Shown piece after piece: positions 1-4,999 of a DNA stretch of 5,092 nucleotides. Source of the stretch: Thermocaproicibacter sp036844765 (GTDB taxonomy: Bacteria > Bacillota > Clostridia > Oscillospirales > Acutalibacteraceae); NCBI GenBank assembly GCA_036844765.1, contig DAIUFE010000071.1, forward strand, positions 1 to 5,092. The letters run 5' to 3'. The position numbers and the translations under genes were made by a program. Numbering within the stretch: the stretch's first letter is position 1; the number at the start of each line of letters is the position of its first letter. Below the pieces are notes generated by a model. The model searched no databases. It was not told where the DNA came from and worked only from the letters and a program-made list of their open reading frames with translations.

Positions 1-875
1 AGCATCCGCATCGCGACGTCGCGGTTCTGGTACTGGCTGCGCTCCACCTGGCAGGAGACCACAATGCCCGTCGGGATATGCGTGAGCCGGACGGCGGAGG
101 AGGTCTTGTTGACCTTCTGCCCGCCCGCGCCGCTCGCGCGGAAATAGTCGATCTTGAGGTCGTCGGGATTGATCTCCACCTCGACGGTGTCGTCGATCTC
201 CGGCATGACCTCCAGCGAGGCGAACGACGTGTGCCGCCGGCCCGAGGCGTCGAACGGGGAAATGCGCACCAGCCGGTGCACGCCCGTCTCGCTTTTCAGA
301 AATCCGTAGGCGTTTTCCCCTTCGATTAGGACGCTGGCGCTCTTGAGTCCCGCTTCCTCCCCCTCCAGGGTATCCAGCGTCTTGACGGTGAAACCGTGGC
401 GCTCGCCCCAGCGGCAGTACATGCGGTAGAGCATCTCCGCCCAGTCCTGCGCCTCGGTCCCGCCCGCCCCGGCGTGGAACGTGAGGATGGCGTTCTTGGC
501 GTCGTATTCGCCGGTCAGCAGCGTGGCGAGGCGCTGCGTTTCCAGGCTCCGCTTGAACCGGTCGAATTCCTCCTGCGCCTGCGGCAGCAGGGAGAGATCG
601 TTCCCCTCGTCGGCGAGCTCGATGAGCGCCGTGAGGTCGCCGTAGGCGCTCTTCAGCTTCTCGTACCCCTCGATCTTATTTTTGAGGGAGCTGGAACGCT
701 GCAGGATCTTCTGCGACTTCTCCATATCGTTCCAGAAATCCGGCGCGGCGGCCTTCTGGTCCAGCTCCGCGATCTCTTTGCGCAGGCCGTCCAGGCCCAG
801 CGCCTCGGAAAGATCCTGGAGCTGCGGCTCCAGCTCCTGAAGCGCCTGCTTCAGTTCCTCATATTGCAACATCAT
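1..875 (-). CDS. prfB: Peptide chain release factor 2 (RF2), 3' end outside window
   Basis: RF2 recognises UAA and UGA stop codons in the ribosomal A site and triggers hydrolysis of peptidyl-tRNA in the cytoplasm. The frame is open from ATG at 875 to the window edge, giving 291 full codons. The family is usually about 365 residues, so roughly 75 C-terminal residues lie outside. Visible landmarks are an N-terminal helical domain (about 1-115), the HAGAGGTEAQDW segment (about 134-145), the RF2-specific stop-reading tripeptide SPF (206-208) followed by DASGRRHTSF, and the catalytic GGQ loop (SGAGGQKVN, GGQ at 251-253). SPF rather than PxT separates it from RF1. The residue three before GAGGQ is Ala, as in most RF2s. 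An AAGGA ribosome-binding site (884-888) sits 8 nt before the first of two adjacent ATGs, so 872 is an alternative start. The usual in-frame UGA near codon 26 is absent: the equivalent codons (28-29) read CTG GAC. It is transcribed divergently from the next gene. Confidence 0.97.
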   Translation of the reverse strand, partial: MMLQYEELKQALQELEPQLQDLSEALGLDGLRKEIAELDQKAAAPDFWNDMEKSQKILQRSSSLKNKIEGYEKLKSAYGDLTALIELADEGNDLSLLPQAQEEFDRFKRSLETQRLATLLTGEYDAKNAILTFHAGAGGTEAQDWAEMLYRMYCRWGERHGFTVKTLDTLEGEEAGLKSASVLIEGENAYGFLKSETGVHRLVRISPFDASGRRHTSFASLEVMPEIDDTVEVEINPDDLKIDYFRASGAGGQKVNKTSSAVRLTHIPTGIVVSCQVERSQYQNRDVAMRM

Positions 876-919
876 GTCATCATTCCTTAAACGGTCCGAA
901 AATTCAATGGAACCGATTT

Positions 920-948
920 ATTATAAGATGTTTTAAGGGCAAAGTCAA
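920..948 (-). promoter_or_regulatory. Sigma-A-type promoter of prfB
   Basis: Read on the minus strand, a -35 TTGACT (943-948) and a perfect -10 TATAAT (920-925) are separated by exactly 17 nt. The expected start of transcription is around 912-914, giving a leader of about 37 nt before the prfB ATG. The leader contains the AAGGA ribosome-binding site. In many Firmicutes prfB follows secA; here it has its own strong promoter and a divergent neighbour. Confidence 0.9.
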
Positions 949-1008
949 AAATTCTTTGTCAGCATCCGCCCAAAATTATGAACCGGATGAAAATTTCAGG
1001 CAAAAAGA

Positions 1009-1037
1009 TTGAAGTTTCCGGTCCTTTTCGCTACAAT
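1009..1037 (+). promoter_or_regulatory. Sigma-A-type promoter of the zinc-finger membrane protein gene
   Basis: A -35 TTGAAG (1009-1014) and a -10 TACAAT (1032-1037) are spaced by 17 nt. Transcription should begin near 1043-1045, about 27 nt before the ATG at 1071. It lies back to back with the prfB promoter without overlapping it. Its position inside the N-terminal extension of the longer open frame (978 onward) argues that this extension is not translated. Confidence 0.8.
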
Positions 1038-1055
1038 GTATTTTGTATGATGGAT

Positions 1056-1062
1056 GGGAGGT
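1056..1062 (+). promoter_or_regulatory. Ribosome-binding site fixing the start at 1071
   Basis: GGGAGGT lies 8 nt upstream of ATG 1071, a near-ideal Shine-Dalgarno arrangement. No comparable site precedes the earlier in-frame ATGs at 978, 987, 1047 or 1050, so this site decides the start. Confidence 0.85.
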
Positions 1063-1070
1063 CGTGCTGG

Positions 1071-2141
1071 ATGAACTATACCGGTCTCAAATGCCCCGTC
1101 TGCGGCAAGGCGTTCACCCCGAAAGACGACATCGTCGTCTGCCCCGAATGCGGCGCGCCGTACCACAGGGAATGCTTTGCTCGGGCCGGGAAATGCATCT
1201 TTTCCGACAGGCACGGGGCCTCTTTTACCTGGACTCCGCCGCGGCAGACCCCGCCCGTCGGGGAACCCCGCGACGAAGCGCGGGAGAGCGAGATCAGGCG
1301 CTGCCCGAGATGCGGCGCGCCGAACCCGAAAGCCGCTCTGTTCTGCTCGCACTGCGGTCAGTCGCTGACCGGGGGCCGCACCCCCTATGGCCCGCCTTTC
1401 GGCCCGGGCCCCGGGGAGGGCCCCGCGCCGAAAGGAACCGGCCGGCCGGGAGAATATCCGCCGCCCGGCGGTTACCCCGGGTACCCGGGCGGCCCCATCC
1501 CGTTCGGCTTCGACCCCTTGGGCGGCATCGCCCCGAACCAGGAGATCGGCGGCGTGCCCGCGGATGATCTGGCGAAATTCGTTCAGAATAACACGCAGTA
1601 TTACCTGCCGATGTTTCGGGATCTGAAGCTGTTCGGGAGGAACCGGTTCAATTTTTCCTCGTTCCTGTTCACCGGAGTCTGGATGCTCTACCGAAAGCAA
1701 TACCGCCTTGGGGCCGTCTTCGCGGCGGTGATGGGCGCGCTTTCCGCGCTGTATTTCTATATCAGCTACCTGTGCTACCCCATCTACCTGCCCCTGATGG
1801 AGGAGGCGGGCATCACGGGCGGCTCCCTGTACGGCATTTCGGGCGCCCAGTGGCTGAAGCTTTCCGAGCTGATCTCCTCCCTGCCGTCCCGGCAGCAGAT
1901 GCTGCTCGCGGTGCCGGGAATTCTCCTTCTGGCCAAGTTCGTCCTGATGCTGGTGACGGGATTCATCGGCAACCGCCTCTATATGAAATTCTGCATCCAG
2001 AAGGTCGGCAAAATCCGCCGGGAATCCCAGCAGGAGGGCGTCCTGGCGGCGCGCCTGCAGCAGGAGGGCGGGGTCAACATGGCCGTCGCCGTCCTGTTCT
2101 GCATTTGTCTTCTGTTTCTCTTTTTCTTTTTCCTTCAGTGA
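1071..2141 (+). CDS. RING-like/zinc-ribbon membrane protein, DUF2628-type
   Basis: This is a 356-residue protein of unknown function. It begins with a treble-clef, RING-like zinc finger resembling the prokaryotic RING family 1: C8-x2-C11, C24-x2-C27, H32, C35 and C42, with the typical DDIVVCPECGAPYHREC stretch. A charged Pro-rich linker leads to a zinc ribbon, CPRCGAPNPKAALFCSHCG (C78, C81, C92, C95). A Gly/Pro/Tyr-rich disordered linker covers about 101-162. The C-terminal half is membrane-embedded and resembles DUF2628: the motif FNFSSFLFTGVWMLYRKQY (193-211), then hydrophobic segments at about 213-240, 277-300 and 336-355. The protein ends in a Phe-rich tail. The zinc domains are probably cytoplasmic. 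Related Clostridia proteins share this arrangement, but no activity is established. RING-like here means the zinc fold, not proven ubiquitin ligase function. The start at 1071 is chosen from the ribosome-binding site and promoter. It is probably co-transcribed with galU, 36 nt downstream. Confidence 0.88.
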   Translation: MNYTGLKCPVCGKAFTPKDDIVVCPECGAPYHRECFARAGKCIFSDRHGASFTWTPPRQTPPVGEPRDEARESEIRRCPRCGAPNPKAALFCSHCGQSLTGGRTPYGPPFGPGPGEGPAPKGTGRPGEYPPPGGYPGYPGGPIPFGFDPLGGIAPNQEIGGVPADDLAKFVQNNTQYYLPMFRDLKLFGRNRFNFSSFLFTGVWMLYRKQYRLGAVFAAVMGALSALYFYISYLCYPIYLPLMEEAGITGGSLYGISGAQWLKLSELISSLPSRQQMLLAVPGILLLAKFVLMLVTGFIGNRLYMKFCIQKVGKIRRESQQEGVLAARLQQEGGVNMAVAVLFCICLLFLFFFFLQ

Positions 2142-2177
2142 GCCGATGAAAAAATATTGTTTGGGAGCGATCGCTTC

Positions 2178-3053
2178 ATGAAAGTCACGAAAGCCGTCAT
2201 CCCCGCCGCCGGGCTGGGGACGCGCGTTCTGCCCGCCACGAAATCCATGCCCAAAGAGATGCTTCCCATCGTGGACAAGCCCGCGATCCAGTATATCGTG
2301 GAGGAAGCCGTCCGGTCCGGCATCACGGACATCCTGATCATCACCAACCGCGGCAAGGGGCTGATCGAGGACCATTTCGACCGCGTCCCGGAGCTGGAGG
2401 CCCGCCTGGCCAACGACGGGCCGGAAAAGCAGAGGATTCTCGACGAGATCATCGGCATCGCGCACAAGGCGAACATCTATTTCGTTCGCCAGAAGGAAAC
2501 CCGCGGCCTGGGGCACGCCGTCGGCCGCGCGCGCTCCTTCGTGGGGAACGAGCCGTTCGCCGTCCTGTACGGCGACGACGTGATTCTGGGAGAGGACCCG
2601 GCGTGCGCGCAGCTGATCCGCGCGTACGACGAATACGGCAAAGGAGTCGTCGGCGTCAACAAGGTCTCGGCGGAGGCCATCGCGCGGTACAGCTCGCTCA
2701 AGGTGGAGCCGCTGCACGACAACCTGTTCCGCTGCACCGACATGGTGGAGAAACCGACGCCGGACAAGATCCTGTCGCTGTACTCCATCCTCGGCCGGTG
2801 CGTATTGCCGCCGGAAATCTTCGATATATTGGACCGCACGGAACCCGGCGCGGGCGGCGAGATCCAGCTCACCGACGCCATGCGCACGCTGGCGCGGCGC
2901 GACGGCATGGTGGCCGTGGAATTCACCGGGAAGCGGTACGATATGGGCAACAAGCTGGGCATCATGAAAGCCCAGGTCGAAGTCGCCCTACGGCATCCGG
3001 AGATCGGCGCCGAATTCCGCAAATACCTGAAGGAAATCTCCAAAACGCTCTGA
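2178..3053 (+). CDS. galU: UTP-glucose-1-phosphate uridylyltransferase
   Basis: The enzyme joins UTP and glucose-1-phosphate to form UDP-glucose and pyrophosphate in the cytoplasm, feeding envelope polysaccharide, glycolipid or teichoic-acid glycosylation and galactose metabolism. The 291-residue length matches the family (B. subtilis GtaB is 292). Motifs include the nucleotide-binding loop AAGLGTRVLPATKSMPKEML (10-29), the DKPAIQYIVEEAV stretch (33-45), KETRGLGHAV (106-115), the metal-site region YGDD (131-134), the sugar-phosphate-binding MVEKP (189-193), GEIQLTDA (227-234) and KRYDMGNKLG (252-261). ATG 2178 is preferred because homologues begin MK(V/I)xKAVIPAAG and a GGGAG site lies 10 nt upstream; the TTG at 2157 has no ribosome-binding site. 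The segment that is usually SN(L/F)(A/S)I reads S200-L201-Y-S-I, so a widely conserved Asn is Leu. No clear terminator follows; the next gene is convergent, 40 nt away. The equivalent name in Bacillus is gtaB. Confidence 0.95.
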   Translation: MKVTKAVIPAAGLGTRVLPATKSMPKEMLPIVDKPAIQYIVEEAVRSGITDILIITNRGKGLIEDHFDRVPELEARLANDGPEKQRILDEIIGIAHKANIYFVRQKETRGLGHAVGRARSFVGNEPFAVLYGDDVILGEDPACAQLIRAYDEYGKGVVGVNKVSAEAIARYSSLKVEPLHDNLFRCTDMVEKPTPDKILSLYSILGRCVLPPEIFDILDRTEPGAGGEIQLTDAMRTLARRDGMVAVEFTGKRYDMGNKLGIMKAQVEVALRHPEIGAEFRKYLKEISKTL

Positions 3054-3093
3054 GCCGGAAAGCCGGTCCGGAAAGCGGCGGAAAAGTCCGGCG

Positions 3094-3891
3094 TCAGGGA
3101 CGGAAAACGGACGAGCGGTCAAAATTGCCGGCCGGCCGCCGCCGTGGGCGCGCGAAGAACAGTTTCCGGTCGGCTCCTACGACGATCAGATCCGCCGCTC
3201 CGTACAGGGCGATTTCCAGAAGGAAAGCCTTGGTGCCCAGCCGGTTCCATAAAAACAAATGGGAGAACAGGTTGAAGCTGAAATGCTCCAGAACGGCCAC
3301 AGAGAGATTGCGGCCGCTTTTTTGATACAGCCATGCGAGAAAAATGGAATGCAGCGCGATGCTGGCCGTAAACAGCGCGAAGCCGAGCGGGCCTTCGGCA
3401 AAGTTCAGATGCCAGATTCCCCAGAGCACGCCGACGATCAGCGAGCCTGCAAACAACGAGCGGCTTTCACAGAGCTTCGGCAGCAGGAATCCCCGCCAGC
3501 CCACTTCTTCCGCCGCACAGCCCGCCAGCATGGCCAGGCACTCCAGGCTGTAAAAGCCGGCGCCTCCATCCCACCGGGCGAACGGCACGCCCCAAAGCGA
3601 GAGCAGCGCGCCGCAGGAAATCAGGAGGACGGCCGTCGCCAGGACGCCCGCCAGGCCCCAGCGGAAGAGTTTCTTCCCGCTGAAGCGGGCGGCGGCGCCC
3701 CGCAGCGGTTCCGAAGAGCCGGAAAGCATGCAGAACAACAAAAGCCCGGCCGCAGGGCCGAACTGGTTCAGGGAAAAGGACGGCGTGAGGAGAACCCCCC
3801 ACAGCAGGTGGGGAACCAGCAGCAGAAGGGTCGCCGCCATCGTCAGAATAAAATACCACAGAACGGGGCGCCGGAAAATCCTGCTCCGCAA
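3094..3891 (-). CDS. CPBP-family intramembrane glutamic endopeptidase (CAAX protease/Abi-like)
   Basis: This 265-residue polytopic membrane protein belongs to the CPBP/Abi family, related to the eukaryotic CAAX prenyl protease Rce1. Members cleave substrates within the membrane; bacterial relatives act in bacteriocin self-immunity, peptide maturation or protein anchoring, and the substrate here is unknown. Hydrophobic segments are seen at about 11-35, 44-58, 77-100, 113-127, 148-164, 170-190 and 222-240. Active-site motif 1 is E128-E129-V-G-W-R133 (EExxxR). Motif 2 is in LWGIWH with H161. Motif 3 is H203-FSF-N207 in LEHFSFN. All catalytic positions are intact. The tail after about 240 is Arg-rich, consistent with a cytoplasmic end. 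The start codon is TTG, chosen because AAGGGAGG lies 9 nt upstream; the next ATG (codon 18) would cut into the first membrane helix. It lies 64 nt downstream of a broken grpB gene on the same strand. No convincing promoter of its own is visible. Confidence 0.9.
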   Translation of the reverse strand: MRSRIFRRPVLWYFILTMAATLLLLVPHLLWGVLLTPSFSLNQFGPAAGLLLFCMLSGSSEPLRGAAARFSGKKLFRWGLAGVLATAVLLISCGALLSLWGVPFARWDGGAGFYSLECLAMLAGCAAEEVGWRGFLLPKLCESRSLFAGSLIVGVLWGIWHLNFAEGPLGFALFTASIALHSIFLAWLYQKSGRNLSVAVLEHFSFNLFSHLFLWNRLGTKAFLLEIALYGAADLIVVGADRKLFFARPRRRPAGNFDRSSVFRP

Positions 3892-3900
3892 ATCTTATCG

Positions 3901-3908
3901 CCTCCCTT
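3901..3908 (-). promoter_or_regulatory. Strong ribosome-binding site for a TTG start
   Basis: On the minus strand AAGGGAGG is followed by 9 nt and then TTG at 3891-3889. The match to the anti-Shine-Dalgarno sequence is strong and there is no in-frame ATG nearby until codon 18, so the rare start codon is well supported. Confidence 0.8.
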
Positions 3909-3955
3909 TTGATCGCACAGGGACAATCAGCTCAAAAAAATCGGAAGCCCGTATC

Positions 3956-4302
3956 TTAGCGGAATAACCGCAGGCCGCATTTTCGATAGATGCTCTCGAT
4001 GCAGGTGCTCTTATAGGGAATATACCCGTCGATATCGTCGGGAACAGCTCGGTCCCGCGGCGTTTCACCTCGCCGTAGACGGCTGCATCCTCCGGATGCG
4101 CCCTGAGATAGCTGCAGAACGCAAGATGTCTTTTCAATTCCGGAGAATCCGGCGGGCATGCGTACAGATGGTGCAGCATCAGATCAGGCTTGTGATCATA
4201 CCGGAAAGCTTCCCGGCCCCGGACGCCCAGATCGCCCTCGTGCCGATAACCGGCGGCAGCCAGCCTGCGGACTATCTCCGGCAGGCCATCCCCGCCGCGC
4301 AT
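3956..4302 (-). pseudogene. GrpB-family (UPF0157) protein, N-terminally truncated and frameshifted
   Basis: The translation matches the C-terminal two-thirds of GrpB-family proteins (nucleotidyltransferase-fold, about 170 residues, role poorly defined). It reads AAGYRHEGDLGVRGREAFRY, then the hallmark HHLYACPPDSPELKRHLAF, then SYLRAHPEDAAVYGEVKRRG and ELFP. After ELFP the frame is lost: the main frame continues as TISTGIFPIRAP to a late stop at 3895. The expected ending DDIDGYIPYKSTCIESIYRK is read in the -1 base-deleted frame and stops at TAA 3956-3958. One C/G appears to be missing near 4039-4042. The first 60-70 residues, including the HxGSTxVPGL motif and the acidic residues that follow, are absent. 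An in-frame TGA lies 12 nt upstream of the ATG at 4302, and terminator-like hairpins fill the DNA beyond. The frameshift alone could be a sequencing error, but the missing N-terminus could not. Most likely a dead remnant. Confidence 0.85.
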
Positions 4303-4340
4303 GATCGATCTTCAAAACGCAAAATCAAGGGACCCGAACG

Positions 4341-4379
4341 AAAAAGCGAGGACCGGTCTGTGACCGATTCTCGCTTTTT
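4341..4379. terminator. Bidirectional intrinsic terminator-like hairpin
   Basis: AAAAAGCGAG (4341-4350) is the exact reverse complement of CTCGCTTTTT (4370-4379). Inside, CGGTC (4354-4358) can pair with GACCG (4361-4365) around a very short loop. A-rich and T-rich arms flank the GC core on both sides, so it could terminate transcription in either direction. It lies between tRNA-Arg and the truncated 5' edge of the grpB remnant and would shield the remnant from tRNA readthrough. Confidence 0.65.
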
Positions 4380-4396
4380 GTGTCGTTTGCTCAATT

Positions 4397-4426
4397 TTAG
4401 ATGCAGGTTGCGGCGCGAGCATCTAA
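4397..4426. repeat. 8-bp perfect inverted repeat (hairpin)
   Basis: TTAGATGC (4397-4404) and GCATCTAA (4419-4426) are perfect inverted copies around a 14-nt GC-rich spacer. No long T-run follows on either strand, so it is not a convincing terminator. It sits between two terminator-like hairpins and could be a processing signal, an operator or chance. Confidence 0.5.
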
Positions 4427-4436
4427 GCGAAAAATA

Positions 4437-4473
4437 ACAAAAAAGCCGCGATACGCGAATTGCGTGTCGAGGC
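4437..4473 (-). terminator. Intrinsic terminator of tRNA-Arg
   Basis: On the minus strand a GC-rich stem (4445-4473, outer GCC/GGC, middle CGA/TCG, inner ACGC/GCGT, loop AATTC, two mismatches) is followed at once by six T residues, then GTTATTTTT. It begins 8 nt after the CCA end of tRNA-Arg and fits a factor-independent terminator. Confidence 0.75.
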
Positions 4474-4480
4474 TCTCGAC

Positions 4481-4557
4481 TGGTGCGCCCGGAGGGATTC
4501 GAACCCGCGACCCCTTGATTCGTAGTCAAGTACTCTATCCAGCTGAGCTACGAGCGC
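4481..4557 (-). tRNA. tRNA-Arg, anticodon ACG (read as ICG), CCA encoded
   Basis: This is a 77-nt gene with a full cloverleaf. The acceptor pairs GCGCTCG with CGGGCGC (one G-T pair), the discriminator is A, and CCA is encoded at 4481-4483. The D stem is GCTC/GAGT. The anticodon stem CTTGA/TCAAG encloses loop CTACGAA, with the anticodon at 4521-4523. The T loop is TTCGAAT. The A at the first anticodon position is normally deaminated to inosine by TadA, so the tRNA reads CGU, CGC and CGA. The T stem (GCGGG over CCCTC) has one non-Watson-Crick C-T opposition at position 50-64. It is a stand-alone transcription unit with its own promoter and terminator. Confidence 0.97.
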
Positions 4558-4593
4558 AAAACAAGCCGCTGTTATTTTTCAGACAGCTTTATT

Positions 4594-4622
4594 ATTATAT
4601 CCTTCCGTTATGGAAAAGTCAA
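4594..4622 (-). promoter_or_regulatory. Consensus promoter of tRNA-Arg
   Basis: Minus-strand -35 TTGACT (4617-4622) and -10 TATAAT (4594-4599) are separated by 17 nt. The predicted start is about 4586-4588, leaving a 5' leader of about 30 nt for RNase P to remove. The -35, spacer length and -10 are the same as in the prfB promoter. Confidence 0.9.
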
Positions 4623-4999
4623 GCCTTCAACGCATCAAATCGGGATTTTTTGTAGGACTCAATACATATTGAACAAATGAAGAAAAAGCGAGCAGGAATG
4701 GGACACATCGTTAGAACGTTCAGGATCTCGATGATCCGGTTCCGGATGTCTCACGCAAAATGGGCAACATCTCATAGCATCCGCAGTAAAGTAAACTCCG
4801 GATTTTCGCTGTTCTTCGTGACAATACCCCCTATGTCCCGGTTATTTAACACTTGACTTTTTATAGCCGGTCTTTTGCTTTTCTTGTGCGGTTGGCGTTA
4901 CCCGCACTTATTTTAGCAAAAGGAGATCCTCTTTTTCCGTATCAACGCTATCGCTTTTTCGTCCCACACGCATAACGTGCGGTTTTGGCTGGAGAATCG
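4623..4999. other. Intergenic region between two tRNA genes, no supported gene
   Basis: About 380 nt of visibly lower GC content than the coding part of the window. All six frames are broken by frequent stops and none gives a recognisable protein. The longest stop-free runs are around 40 codons on the minus strand (about 4625-4757), with no ribosome-binding site and no family resemblance I can name. It holds several small palindromes (4659-4672, 4734-4747, 4886-4907) and A/T-rich blocks. It may be a decayed remnant or simple spacer; the sequence alone does not decide. Confidence 0.5.
4886..4914 (+). terminator. Possible weak terminator hairpin
   Basis: GTGCGG (4886-4891) can pair with CCGCAC (4902-4907) around a 10-nt loop and is followed by TTATTTT. 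The stem is short, the loop large and the T-tract interrupted. No plus-strand gene upstream needs a terminator, so this is tentative. Confidence 0.3.

Noticed and set aside
396..890. A 164-codon plus-strand open frame
   Set aside because: It is antisense to prfB, whose translation matches RF2 throughout, and has no ribosome-binding site or recognisable domain.
996..2717. A 573-codon open frame on the minus strand
   Set aside because: It lies antisense across two well-supported plus-strand genes (zinc-finger protein and galU). It has low-complexity, Arg/Asp/Gly-rich composition and no family motifs. It is a by-product of GC-rich codon use.
3054..3093. CCGG-rich repeats between the convergent galU and CPBP genes as a terminator
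   Set aside because: Several short CCGG pairings are possible, but none makes a convincing stem followed by a T-run on either strand.
3259..3912. A 217-codon plus-strand open frame rich in Gln, Arg and Ala
   Set aside because: It is antisense to the CPBP protease gene, which has intact catalytic motifs and a strong ribosome-binding site.
4341..4473. The hairpin cluster as a CRISPR array
   Set aside because: The three inverted repeats differ in sequence and there are no identical direct repeats with regular spacers.
4401..4655. A plus-strand frame containing GGIRTRDPLIRSQVLYPAEL
   Set aside because: This peptide is the antisense translation of the tRNA-Arg gene, a well-known false protein call.
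4853..4881. TTGACT on the plus strand as a possible -35 box
   Set aside because: At 17 nt spacing the -10 would be TGCTTT, a poor match, and no gene follows.
4923..4980. A 21-codon minus-strand ORF beginning MRVGRKSD
   Set aside because: There is no ribosome-binding site, no promoter and no recognisable similarity, and the length is within chance expectation.
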